From positions 1-64,000 of the forward strand of contig NZ_JMPS01000009.1 of NCBI RefSeq assembly GCF_000735455.1: DNA of 64,000 bases, read 5' to 3'. A program made the position numbers and the translations under genes. How positions within the stretch are numbered: position 1 is the first letter of the stretch; the number at the start of each line of letters is the position of its first letter. Positions 36,053 through 44,761 of the stretch are shown in pieces. The notes beneath the pieces were generated by a model. That model did not search any database. It saw only the letters and a program-made list of their open reading frames with translations, and was not told the origin of the DNA. This stretch comes from Yokenella regensburgei ATCC 49455 (GTDB lineage Bacteria; Pseudomonadota; Gammaproteobacteria; Enterobacterales; Enterobacteriaceae).

Positions 36053-37702
36053 TCACAGATTCTTGATGCAGGCGTGGCAGGAAGGCTGGTCGACGAACTG
36101 ATAAAAGTTATTCCCTTTATCATCCACCATGATAAAGGCAGGCATGTCCTTAACCTCCATCATATAGATGGCTTCCATCCCCAGCTCCGGATACTCCAGG
36201 CACTCCAGCGACATCACGTACTCTTTCGCCAGCAAGGCGGCGGCACCGCCTACGCTGCCGAGGCTAAACCCGCCGTACTTCTTACAGGCATCGGTCACCT
36301 GCTGGCTGCGGTTGCCCTTGGTGAGCATCACCAGACTACCGCCCACCGACTGGAACTCTTCGGTATAGCAGTCCATGCGCCCGCCGGTTGTTGGCCCTAA
36401 CGCACCGCAGATATGATTCGTCGGCGTTTTTGCAGGCCCGGCGTAATACACCACGTGATTGGTCAGGTAGTTCGGCATCGGCTCGCCTTTATCCAGCTTC
36501 TCTTTGATTCTGGCGTGGGCAATATCACGGGCGACAATGATTGGTCCGGTCAGGCTCAGGCGGGTCGACACCGGCAGGCGGCTCAGGGTTTCCAGCGTTT
36601 CATTAAACGGCCGGGTTAAATCAAGATGCACCACCTCGGCTCCGGCGTTCATATCGTGGCGGTTCAGCAGATAGCGCGCCGGATTACGTTCAAGCTTCTC
36701 CATCCAGATGCCATCTTTGTTGATCTTCGCTTTCACCTGGCGATCGGCGGAGCAGGAGAGCGCCATGGCGATCGGACAGGATCCCCCATGGCGCGGCAGG
36801 CGGATCACGCGAATATCATGGGCAAAGTACTTGCCGCCGAACTGCGCCCCAATGCCAATCTCCTGCGCCACCTTGAGCAGCTCCGCTTCCAGCGCGTGGT
36901 CGCGGAAGGCCTGGCCATACTGATTCCCTTCCGTCGGCAGCGCATCGTAGTATTTGGTCGACGCGAGCTTGGCGGTTTTCAGCGCCTGCTCCGGCGACAG
37001 ACCGCCCACCACGAAGGCAATGTGGTACGGCGGGCACGCCGAGGAACCGAGCGTTATCATCTTCTCCGCCAGGAAGCGCTTCAACGAGGTCGGGTTCAGT
37101 ATCGATTTGGTTTCCTGGAACAGCGCGGCCTTATTCGATGAACCGCCGCCTTTGTTCATGAACATAAAGCGATACTCATTACCCATCACCGCGCTGATAT
37201 CAATCAGCGCCGGCAGGTTGGTCTGGGTATTCACCTCGGTGTACATGTCGAGCGGCGCGTTCTGCGAATAGCGCAGGTTGTTCTCCTGAAACGCGTGGAA
37301 CACCCCTTCACTCAATGCTTCCCGTTCATTACCATCCACCCATACCTGCTGGCCTTTCTCCGCAATAATGGTGGATGTCCCCGTGTCCTGACACAGCGGT
37401 AATTCTTCTTCCGCTGCAATTGCTGCGTTACGCAATAGCTGTAACGCGACATAACGATCGTTATCACTGGCTTCGGGATCGTCCAGAATACTGGCAACCT
37501 GCTGCATATGTGCCGGGCGTAAATAAAACGATGCCGCGTGAAACGCGTGACGTGCAAGCCAGGTTAAACCTTCCTTCGACACGGAAAGAATTTCCCGCTC
37601 GCCAACCTGAATGGTCGAAACAAAATCTTTGCTGACCAGTTCATATTCGGTCTCATCGGCAGACAACGGGAAATCGGGTTGATAACTGAAAACATTAGTC
37701 AT
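36053..37702 (-). CDS. fumD: Class I fumarase-type mesaconase (FumD-like)
   Basis: This 549-residue [4Fe-4S] hydro-lyase has cluster cysteines in LCQDTGT (Cys104), SSACPPYH (Cys223) and SCSADR (near Cys317). Sequence alone cannot separate fumarase from mesaconase. However, a class I fumarase encoded with glutamate mutase and methylaspartase in E. coli O157:H7 was shown to be the mesaconase FumD, hydrating mesaconate to (S)-citramalate (recalled). The context here is the same. ATG 37702 follows GGAG. An ERIC element separates it from the glutaminase gene. Confidence 0.88.
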   Translation of the reverse strand: MTNVFSYQPDFPLSADETEYELVSKDFVSTIQVGEREILSVSKEGLTWLARHAFHAASFYLRPAHMQQVASILDDPEASDNDRYVALQLLRNAAIAAEEELPLCQDTGTSTIIAEKGQQVWVDGNEREALSEGVFHAFQENNLRYSQNAPLDMYTEVNTQTNLPALIDISAVMGNEYRFMFMNKGGGSSNKAALFQETKSILNPTSLKRFLAEKMITLGSSACPPYHIAFVVGGLSPEQALKTAKLASTKYYDALPTEGNQYGQAFRDHALEAELLKVAQEIGIGAQFGGKYFAHDIRVIRLPRHGGSCPIAMALSCSADRQVKAKINKDGIWMEKLERNPARYLLNRHDMNAGAEVVHLDLTRPFNETLETLSRLPVSTRLSLTGPIIVARDIAHARIKEKLDKGEPMPNYLTNHVVYYAGPAKTPTNHICGALGPTTGGRMDCYTEEFQSVGGSLVMLTKGNRSQQVTDACKKYGGFSLGSVGGAAALLAKEYVMSLECLEYPELGMEAIYMMEVKDMPAFIMVDDKGNNFYQFVDQPSCHACIKNL

Positions 37703-37722
37703 AAATACTCCGTATAATGCAA

Positions 37723-37851
37723 ATATACACTTCATCCTTCAAGCTGCCTCTTTGTTGGCTGCGTCTATTCACCCCAGTCACTGACCTGAGTCAGCTCCTG
37801 GGGATTCACAGCCTTGCCGCCGCGATGCAGCTCGAATGATTTTGTGTATAT
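37723..37851. repeat. ERIC (intergenic repeat unit) element 1
   Basis: This ~129-bp sequence has the ERIC core (CACCCCAGTCAC ... AGCTCCTGGGGATTCAC) and complementary ends ATATACAC/GTGTATAT. It lies between the glutaminase gene and fumD, inside the operon, and would be transcribed as a long hairpin. Confidence 0.9.
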
Positions 37852-37856
37852 ACAAC

Positions 37857-38870
37857 TTAGAAGTTTTGTTTTGGTGTAACGAAAATATTGGCCTGAGTGG
37901 CATCGGCGATATATTTAATGGCAGCCTGCGCGCGGACGCTATTCCCGGCTTCGTCAAGCGGCGGAGAGTACACCGCAACGGAATATTTACCCGGCACCAC
38001 GGCGAGAATACCGCCACCGACGCCGCTCTTCGCCGGAATACCGACCTGATACAGCCATTTACCGCTGCCGTCATACAGCCCGGCAATCGCCATTTCTGCC
38101 AGAACGTACGGCATATACTGCTGGCTTATCAGCTGCTGGCCGTTAAACGGTGATTTACCGTTATTGGCCAGTACCGCCCCCATACGCGCCAGCTGCAGGG
38201 TATTGGCATCCACCGAGCACTGACGGGTGTAAATTTCGACCGCACCGTCAATGTCGCTGTAGAAACGGTTGAAGGATTTCGCCAGATGGGCCAGCGCTTT
38301 ATTGTGCTGGTTAGTATCCATCTCAGATTTAAAGACCTCTTCGTTCACGGCTAAATTCGCGTTAGCGAAGGCATCAAGGTTGGATTTTATTTTGGTCCAG
38401 CGGTCGGCGTTGTTATCGGCGCGCACCAGGCTTACCGCGCTCATTGCGCCAATATTCACCATCGGGTTTTCCAGCGTCCCTTTACTGGCCTCAAGACCAA
38501 CGCCAGAGTTAAACGGCAGGCCAGTCGCATTCGCACCGAGCTTCTCTAAAACCGTCTCCGGGCCGCTCTGCTGCATCACCAGCCCCATAGTGAAAACTTT
38601 AGAGATAGACTGGATCGGAAACGCTTTATTCACATCACCGGCCTGGTAGATTTTGCCGTCAACGGTCGCGAGCACGATGGCAAAATTTTTCGGGTCGTAG
38701 CTTGCCAGCGCCGGAATATAATCCGCGACTTTGCCGTCGTTGAGGTTTTTGTATTTCTCGTGTGCCTGTTCAACCAACTGCGCATAATCCGGTGTGGTAT
38801 CTGCATGCGCAGGAGCGCCTGTCAGCAGGGTAAAGCTCATGACGCAGATGCCAATTAACTTCGTCTTCAT
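37857..38870 (-). CDS. Periplasmic glutaminase (GlsA family with signal peptide)
   Basis: This 337-residue serine-dependent beta-lactamase-like glutaminase shows the catalytic Ser-x-x-Lys motif (Ser88-Ile-Ser-Lys91 in FPIQSISKVF), NPMVNIGAM, and the C-terminal GIPAKSGVGGGI loop. Unlike usual cytoplasmic GlsA/GlsB it begins with a signal peptide (MKTKLIGICVMSFTLLTGAPAHA, cleavage before DTTPDY). It would hydrolyse glutamine to glutamate and ammonia in the periplasm, feeding the adjacent glutamate-type symporter. It is flanked on both sides by ERIC elements. Confidence 0.9.
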   Translation of the reverse strand: MKTKLIGICVMSFTLLTGAPAHADTTPDYAQLVEQAHEKYKNLNDGKVADYIPALASYDPKNFAIVLATVDGKIYQAGDVNKAFPIQSISKVFTMGLVMQQSGPETVLEKLGANATGLPFNSGVGLEASKGTLENPMVNIGAMSAVSLVRADNNADRWTKIKSNLDAFANANLAVNEEVFKSEMDTNQHNKALAHLAKSFNRFYSDIDGAVEIYTRQCSVDANTLQLARMGAVLANNGKSPFNGQQLISQQYMPYVLAEMAIAGLYDGSGKWLYQVGIPAKSGVGGGILAVVPGKYSVAVYSPPLDEAGNSVRAQAAIKYIADATQANIFVTPKQNF

Positions 38871-38887
38871 GATTATTTTCCTGTGAA

Positions 38888-39013
38888 TATACCCGTCATA
38901 CTTCAGGTTGCATGTGCGTTGGCTTCCTCGTTCACCCCAGTCACTTACTTATGTAAGCTCCTGGGGATTCACTGCGTTGCCGCCTTCCTGCAACTCGAAT
39001 TATTTAGGGTATA
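38888..39013. repeat. ERIC element 2
   Basis: This 126-bp element has the perfect ERIC core CACCCCAGTCACTTACTTA / ATGTAAGCTCCTGGGGATTCAC and terminal inverted repeat TATACCC/GGGTATA. It separates the symporter gene from the glutaminase gene within the operon. Confidence 0.93.
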
Positions 39014-39049
39014 GAAAAATCGGCCGACAGCGATCGGCCGATAAAAGGA

Positions 39050-40348
39050 TTACGCGTTTTGCTCAACCGGTTTCACGGTTTCCAGCACAATGGCATTTGG
39101 CTCCGCCGGTTCACCACGGCAACCTTCACCAAAGTGTTCACCTTCCCAGCGGGACACCAGCGCAGCACCCATCGCGTTACTCATCACGTTGGTCGCAGAA
39201 CGGCCCATGTCGAGGAACGGATCGACACCCATCAGCAGGATCAGACCCGCTTCCGGAATATGGAACTGGTTCAGCGTGGCGGCGATAACCACCAGCGATG
39301 CGCGCGGCACACCGGCCATCCCTTTTGAGGTCAGCATCAGAATAAGCAGCATGGTTATCTGCTCGGTCAGATTGAGGTGGATATTGCAGGCCTGAGCGAT
39401 AAAGATGGTCGCGAAGGAGCAGTAAGCCATCGAGCCGACCAGGTTGAAGGAGTAACCAATGGGCAGCACGAAGCTGGCGATTTTCGGGCTCACACCGAAG
39501 TTTTCCAGCGCTTTCAGGGTGCCGGGGAAAGCCGCTTCAGAACTCGAGGTGGTGAATGCCAGTACCGCTGGCTGACCGATACCGCGCACCAGACGTTTGA
39601 TACAAGGCCCCACCAGCATCCAGGACAGACCAATGAGGATCACCCACAGCAGGCCCAGGGTGAAATAGAATTCCCCCATGAAGATCCCGGTACTGACCAG
39701 GATCCCAAGGCCTCGCTCGGCAATCATGCCGGAAATCGCCGCGAAAACGGTTAACGGAGCAAACAGCATCACGTAACCCGTCAGTTTCAGCATGGCGTGA
39801 ACCAGCGCGTCTAAACCACGTACGATAGGTGCAGCCGGCTCCCCTACGGAGGCTAAAGCCACGCCGAGGAAAATCGAGAACACCACAATCTGCAGCACTT
39901 CGTTTTTCGCCATCGCATCAAAGATGCTCGATGGGAACGCATGAAGAATAAAGGATTTGAAGGTAAAGGCCTGTGCCTGAACCACTTGCTCTGTACCGGT
40001 CGCCACAAAGTTAATGCCATGACCCGGCCCGAAGATATTAACGATAATCAGGCCAAGGGCGATAGAGATCAGCGCGGCCAGAATAAACAGCGTAAGGGTT
40101 TTGGAGAAAATACGTCCCAGCGTTTTCGCATCGCCCATTTTGGCAATCCCAACGACCAGCGTGGAGATAATCAGCGGCGCGATAATCATCTTAATTAAAC
40201 GTAAGAAAATTGCGGTCAGAATGTTAATATCATCCGCATAAACTTTTGCCGTCTCCGGCGCAGCCATTTCATTGATCATGACGCCGACAATACTACCCAG
40301 TATTAAGGCGATAATGATCATTGTCGTCAAGTTGAGCTTTTTTAACAT
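39050..40348 (-). CDS. Glutamate/dicarboxylate:cation symporter (DAACS family)
   Basis: This 432-residue transporter of the GltP/DctA family has about eight membrane helices plus re-entrant loops. The substrate-site signatures are present: the serine-rich hairpin AFTTSSSEAAFP, GYSFNLVGSMAYCSFATIFIA, and MLTSKGMAGVPRASLVVI with DPFLDMGRSATNVMSNA. Arginine near the C-terminal substrate site and the operon context suggest glutamate or aspartate rather than C4-dicarboxylate, but this is inference. It lies between DUF4387 and the periplasmic glutaminase gene. Confidence 0.9.
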   Translation of the reverse strand: MLKKLNLTTMIIIALILGSIVGVMINEMAAPETAKVYADDINILTAIFLRLIKMIIAPLIISTLVVGIAKMGDAKTLGRIFSKTLTLFILAALISIALGLIIVNIFGPGHGINFVATGTEQVVQAQAFTFKSFILHAFPSSIFDAMAKNEVLQIVVFSIFLGVALASVGEPAAPIVRGLDALVHAMLKLTGYVMLFAPLTVFAAISGMIAERGLGILVSTGIFMGEFYFTLGLLWVILIGLSWMLVGPCIKRLVRGIGQPAVLAFTTSSSEAAFPGTLKALENFGVSPKIASFVLPIGYSFNLVGSMAYCSFATIFIAQACNIHLNLTEQITMLLILMLTSKGMAGVPRASLVVIAATLNQFHIPEAGLILLMGVDPFLDMGRSATNVMSNAMGAALVSRWEGEHFGEGCRGEPAEPNAIVLETVKPVEQNA

Positions 40349-40370
40349 ATTATAATTATCCTGATGAGAA

Positions 40371-40399
40371 GCAGGAGAGGGATACCTCCCCTGCTTTTT
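40371..40399 (+). other. Hairpin between DUF4387 and symporter genes
   Basis: GCAGGAGAGG (40371-40380) and CCTCCCCTGC (40385-40394) pair with one mismatch around a GATA loop. A T run follows only on the + strand, so on the transcribed (minus) strand it is not an intrinsic terminator; it may modulate mRNA processing within the operon. Confidence 0.4.
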
Positions 40400-40403
40400 G
40401 GAT

Positions 40404-40724
40404 TTAATCCAGATTGAATTTAATGGCTAATAGCGGTGCGTGCTGCTGTGCGCCATATACATCTGAATCGCCAACTTCCCCGGAAACAATGAGTCGTGGT
40501 AATACGACTTTGACGGCATTGGCCGGTTCAAACCAAACAATATTAAGAACATCTTCCGGCTTCATTTTATAAAGACCGGCAATTAACTCAGTGGTGAACT
40601 GTCCGGACTGTTTAACCGCCAGATAGTCTTCCCGACTTTTAAATAAAATATCGAGGACCAGCTCGTACGGCCCGGCATTCTTGGAGCGAATCACCAGCGC
40701 CACATCGGTAATCGGCGTCGTCAT
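40404..40724 (-). CDS. DUF4387 protein
   Basis: This 106-residue soluble protein of unknown function matches DUF4387: VALVIRSKNAGPYELVLDILF at the start and VLPRLIVSGEVGDSDVYGAQQHAPLL near the end. Its start overlaps the atuA-like stop by four bases (ATGA), implying stoichiometric synthesis; DUF1446 (AtuA) and DUF4387 are commonly paired or fused. It probably forms a two-subunit enzyme with its neighbour. Confidence 0.85.
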   Translation of the reverse strand: MTTPITDVALVIRSKNAGPYELVLDILFKSREDYLAVKQSGQFTTELIAGLYKMKPEDVLNIVWFEPANAVKVVLPRLIVSGEVGDSDVYGAQQHAPLLAIKFNLD

Positions 40725-42085
40725 TGGCAGCCCTCCGGTGAAACGGTTTCCATATTGAAGGCAAAATCTAAACCTTCGACATCCATCAAGTGATACAGCG
40801 AGAACTCAAACACTTCCCCGGTCGGAATATCCGATGGTGAGAACGGGAAAGCCAGGTTGCCCGCAGTGGCAATACGATTTTCGTAGCCGTAATGCAGAAG
40901 CGTTGAGCGCACCAGCGAACAGACGCTGTTGGCCATCTCCTGCGTAGGCGCCACGATATCGAGCAAAATGCCCAACTCGTGCGGCGTCTGCTGGCTTGGC
41001 TCCTGCTTACCCATCACCGCGTTTTTACCGTAGAGATGGAAGTTGAGTTTGATGATGTCTTCCGCCACCTTCAGGTTGGTGATGGCCTGGGTTTTCACCT
41101 TCTCCAGAATGCCGTCGATGCCCGCGATCATGATGGGATCGCGCGTCCCGGCGATGGTGATGCAGCGGTAACCAACCCGACGCGCCCCTTCCAGCTTCAG
41201 CTGATACGGCGTGGCTTCAAAGCGCGAACCGGTCACGTACACTTCACCTTCGTTAACGTTGGTGAATTTACAGTGCTCCAGATTCAGCACCCCCCCCGGC
41301 CCCGGCAGAATGTACGGGTTCGATTTCTCATACAGCGTATGTGCTGCCGCTGAGGTGGCGGTGAACTTACGCAGCGGGTTGAACGCCTTCAGGGTGAAGC
41401 CTTTGTCGTCGATGATGCCCATGGCGCAGTCAGACCCGCTGCCCGGCGTCGCCGCGATGGCCGCGCACTCCAGAATTTTGCCGCAGTGCATCGCCAGGCC
41501 TTCATCAAAGCCGAGCATCACCGGCAGCGCCGCGAAGCAGGCCGGATCGTAGGCACGACCCGCCAGCACCACCTGCGCACCCGCCGCCAGTGCGGCCTGG
41601 AACGGCTGCAGACCAATCTGCGCCACGATGGCGGTGGTATCGTCAATCGCCTCGTGGGTCAGATCCGGTACACAGTCCAGGGCGTGGATCTTGCCGCTGT
41701 CCAGCGCTTCATGCACCGTGGCCTTATCGATATCGGTCGGGATGGTCGCGAGCTTAAAGGTCAGCCCCTCTTCCTGCGCGATTTCAAGAACGATGTCGCG
41801 GCACCAGGAAAGGTGCGAGATAGCACCGGAACCGCCTGCGGTACCGACAACCACCGGAATGTTGTTGGTCACACCGGCACGGATCATGTAACGCAGGTCG
41901 CGTTTCACCCCTTCACGATCGGTGAACGGTTTACCGGAACCCAGATAATGCGGGCCCGGATCCGACGATCCGCCGTCAACCGCGATCAGATCGGGTTTTT
42001 CCAGCATCGCACGATGAAAGCTTTCTTCCGGGAAGCCGTAGCCAAGAATGGCCGTCGGCGACAGAATTTTGAACGTCTTAGGCAT
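40721..42085 (-). CDS. AtuA-like DUF1446 protein
   Basis: This 454-residue cytoplasmic protein of the AtuA/DUF1446 family has conserved stretches DLIAVDGGSSDPGPHYLGSG, PVVVGTAGGSGA, VLAGRAYDPACFAALP and GPGGVLNLEH. AtuA proteins occur in acyclic terpene (citronellol/geraniol) catabolism without an established reaction. Here it sits between methylaspartase and DUF4387 genes, overlapping the former by eight bases. Its role in the methylaspartate route is unknown; handling of citramalate or a derivative is a hypothesis. Confidence 0.85.
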   Translation of the reverse strand: MPKTFKILSPTAILGYGFPEESFHRAMLEKPDLIAVDGGSSDPGPHYLGSGKPFTDREGVKRDLRYMIRAGVTNNIPVVVGTAGGSGAISHLSWCRDIVLEIAQEEGLTFKLATIPTDIDKATVHEALDSGKIHALDCVPDLTHEAIDDTTAIVAQIGLQPFQAALAAGAQVVLAGRAYDPACFAALPVMLGFDEGLAMHCGKILECAAIAATPGSGSDCAMGIIDDKGFTLKAFNPLRKFTATSAAAHTLYEKSNPYILPGPGGVLNLEHCKFTNVNEGEVYVTGSRFEATPYQLKLEGARRVGYRCITIAGTRDPIMIAGIDGILEKVKTQAITNLKVAEDIIKLNFHLYGKNAVMGKQEPSQQTPHELGILLDIVAPTQEMANSVCSLVRSTLLHYGYENRIATAGNLAFPFSPSDIPTGEVFEFSLYHLMDVEGLDFAFNMETVSPEGCQ

Positions 42086-43328
42086 AAGTCTCTTCCGCCT
42101 TCAGTAACGCCATGGTGCGATGCATTTCGTTGTAAACGATGTTCATACCTTCATCGAAGCCCATGCCCGGCTTGACCAGCATACGGATCGGACGTGCCGC
42201 CATGGCGACGTGCACGCAGGTGCGGGCGCTGTTGATGGTTTCGTTGCAGGTGCCACCCTGGTAGGCTTCCATATCGTGATCGTTGCAATACAGCACGGCG
42301 TCGACCACGTTGTGGATGCTGCCGAGATCCGGGGTTTTGATCTGCACCATATGGCAGGATTTCGCTTTGGTGAAATCAACGATGTCTTCGAAGGTGTTGC
42401 ACCATTCGTCGGCGACAATCTTCACGCCAGATTTCAGGCGCGCCAGCTCCTGGGTTATCTCGGTCAGCAGACGGATCTGATCCGGTTTGTTACCCGCATC
42501 AACCGGGCCTTCGATATACAGCGGCAGGCCCTGCGCTTCCGGCTCCAGGCTTGCAATGTACGCCGCACATTTGATCGGATCGTTGTTGAAAATAAGGCCG
42601 ATGGTGCCGTACACATCGATGTGCAACGTCGGTTTGTAATCTTCGGAGGTCCGCAGGGTCATGATGCGGTCAGACAGCCAGCGCACATATTCACGCAGCT
42701 TCTCACCTTCACGACCGAGCTTGCTGTCAACGTGGTTGATAAGCGCGTGAGGCAGAACATCCACGCTTTTGAGTACCATTTTGTCGACCGCGTGGTAGCG
42801 ATCGTCGCCAGACTGGGCAAACAGCGGAATAGCATCGGCGATCACCGGCAGATCCCACTCTTTGCAGACCACTTCCGCTTTCAGGCAGTTGTTAGCCAGC
42901 GCGGTGGCATCAAGCAGCGCCTGAGAAAGGCCATAGCGGATCGCGGTGTGCAGCGGCTTGCCGTCGATTTTGAGCTTATCGAAATACTGAGCGTTCTTGC
43001 GGAACTCGCTCACGTCGAGACCCACCAGCAGTGGTTTAATGTCGTTCACCAGCTGTGGAATAAAGTTTTTCGCGATGAACAGCGGATCGCGGCCACCGGC
43101 GCCAGAGTATTGCACCGCGGCGCAATCGCCCACGGCTACCGCGCCGTTTTCCAGAATCAGCTGAATGCACACGCACTCACCCGCCTGGCGAATCGCATTA
43201 AAACCTTCCGTGACAGGCTTTCCGGTATAGGTAAAGCCATCGTGTTCCGCGCCGTTTTTAATCGCTTGCTGATCGTCAAAATAAAAAGACGAATAACCCG
43301 GGGTAAAAATCACATTTTTAATTTTCAT
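42078..43328 (-). CDS. mal: Methylaspartate ammonia-lyase
   Basis: This 416-residue enolase-superfamily enzyme (Clostridium tetanomorphum enzyme: 413) eliminates ammonia from (2S,3S)-3-methylaspartate to give mesaconate. Metal-ligand and catalytic-site motifs are visible: HIDVYGT (near 237-243), YIEGPVDAG, VADEWCNT, the catalytic lysine in MVQIKTPDLG (near 331-340), and the C-terminal YQGGTCNETINSARTCVHVA. Its start overlaps the glmE stop by four bases. Confidence 0.96.
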   Translation of the reverse strand: MKIKNVIFTPGYSSFYFDDQQAIKNGAEHDGFTYTGKPVTEGFNAIRQAGECVCIQLILENGAVAVGDCAAVQYSGAGGRDPLFIAKNFIPQLVNDIKPLLVGLDVSEFRKNAQYFDKLKIDGKPLHTAIRYGLSQALLDATALANNCLKAEVVCKEWDLPVIADAIPLFAQSGDDRYHAVDKMVLKSVDVLPHALINHVDSKLGREGEKLREYVRWLSDRIMTLRTSEDYKPTLHIDVYGTIGLIFNNDPIKCAAYIASLEPEAQGLPLYIEGPVDAGNKPDQIRLLTEITQELARLKSGVKIVADEWCNTFEDIVDFTKAKSCHMVQIKTPDLGSIHNVVDAVLYCNDHDMEAYQGGTCNETINSARTCVHVAMAARPIRMLVKPGMGFDEGMNIVYNEMHRTMALLKAEETYA

Positions 43329-44734
43329 TGCGGACGTCCTATTAACTGGGAATCGGAAACTGCCATGATGTCGTCAACGATCATCTGGAAGCAGGGTTTA
43401 CGTTTTTCAGCGGTGGCGCGCTCGGCGATGAAGTCGCGGTGCAGCGTCAGAATGTCGTCTGGCAGCGGGATATTGCCGTGTTCAAACAGGCGGATAGCGC
43501 CTTTGTTATCACGGACCGGCAGGATCTTGCCCTGGTTGTACATTGATGGGGCAAACGGGACATCCAGCACCCCTGCTTCGAAGGCCAGCACGGTACCGCG
43601 AGCCAAATCTCCTTCGCCCAGCGCGAAGACTTTATTCATGACGGCGCGAACTTCCGCTTTAATGAGGTCCACTTCACGCTGCACGTCGGCGCACTGCGGG
43701 AAGCTCTGATCGCGCACCAGATTCAGCATCTGCCGAGAAGCCTGCAGACCCTGAATGTTGGCAGCCGCGGTCGGGATCCCAAAGGCTTCGTGCGGTGACT
43801 TGGTGATCACTTTGGTTGCACCAGCAAGACCAGCAACCAGCGCACCGAAGGAGATCAGGCCAAACGCGTTTGGCTCCTGCTCCGGGAAACCGCCCATCCA
43901 CTGGTGGAACACGGTGGAGAGTTCGTAATCGGAGTAGCCATACTCGGTAAAGTACTCATGGCCCAGTTCGCGCAGAGACTGAACTGCCGCCACGTCCTGC
44001 ACCACGTTACCCACCTGGCCGTAGCCGAGGGTGACGGATTTCACGCCCTGCTCCAGCGCCAGCAGACCTTCAATCAGCGCAACGGCGTGAGACATGAACG
44101 GTGGGACCAGCGTGCCGGTCAGCGGGCCAAACGGTTCGCGGTTGATGGTGATACCATTTTCCTGGTAGATGCCGCACAGTCGGTCGACGTACTGCCAGTC
44201 GCGCAGAGATTTCTCGATGGTCACACGCTTGGTGTACGGCACGTTGTAGGAGATACCGCCGCCTTCAAAGGAGGTAAAACCTGAAGCCATACTGATTTCC
44301 ATCAGCAGACGCGCATCCGGCGTACCGTGACGAACCTGCACCGGTTTCACCAGCGCTTCGGTTAAACGGCGGCACTCGGCCACGCCGTGGTTAACCACCG
44401 GCAGACCGTTTAATTTTGAGGTGCCCGCTTCGATGGAGTGTTTGATACCGATTGCCGCTTCTTCATAGCGGTTGTGGCGGGTATAGGCATCAATGGTGGA
44501 CGGCAGTAAGTCGCAGTCTGGCTCCAGTTTTTTCAGCAGGGCAATATGCTCATCCATCAGTGCAACACCGGCACGTGGCTGGCTTAAGGTGATACCGGCC
44601 TGATCGGCTTTGAGCAGCGTTAACGCAAAGTTTTTGGAATCAGGAATGGATTTCTGATACGCCATGCCGTCTTCAATGTTCTGAACGTCTTTACCGGTTT
44701 CCCAGGTGGTCAACACGGTTTCACGTTCTTTCAT
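43325..44734 (-). CDS. glmE: Glutamate mutase epsilon (E) subunit
   Basis: This 469-residue catalytic subunit of adenosylcobalamin-dependent glutamate mutase interconverts L-glutamate and (2S,3S)-3-methylaspartate. Canonical segments are LSQPRAGVALMDEHI, LPSTIDAYTRHNRYEEA, RHGTPDARLL, FEGGGISYNVPYTKRVTIEKSLRDWQY, INREPFGPLTGTLVPP and VFHQWMGGFP. The N-terminus is ~14 residues shorter than in clostridial enzymes; a TAA eight codons upstream excludes a longer form. It pairs with the GlmS subunit encoded two genes upstream. Confidence 0.96.
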   Translation of the reverse strand: MKERETVLTTWETGKDVQNIEDGMAYQKSIPDSKNFALTLLKADQAGITLSQPRAGVALMDEHIALLKKLEPDCDLLPSTIDAYTRHNRYEEAAIGIKHSIEAGTSKLNGLPVVNHGVAECRRLTEALVKPVQVRHGTPDARLLMEISMASGFTSFEGGGISYNVPYTKRVTIEKSLRDWQYVDRLCGIYQENGITINREPFGPLTGTLVPPFMSHAVALIEGLLALEQGVKSVTLGYGQVGNVVQDVAAVQSLRELGHEYFTEYGYSDYELSTVFHQWMGGFPEQEPNAFGLISFGALVAGLAGATKVITKSPHEAFGIPTAAANIQGLQASRQMLNLVRDQSFPQCADVQREVDLIKAEVRAVMNKVFALGEGDLARGTVLAFEAGVLDVPFAPSMYNQGKILPVRDNKGAIRLFEHGNIPLPDDILTLHRDFIAERATAEKRKPCFQMIVDDIMAVSDSQLIGRPQ

Positions 44735-44761
44735 AAAAGCATCGATATTTATTTTTTATTA

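Noticed and set aside
35399-36400. 333-codon + strand frame over cobO and fumD
   Set aside because: It starts in a REP element and is antisense to two genes with intact catalytic motifs.
42120-43709. 529-codon + strand frame across mal/glmE
   Set aside because: Although very long, it is exactly antisense to two conserved enzymes and has His/Val/Asp-rich shadow composition without motifs.
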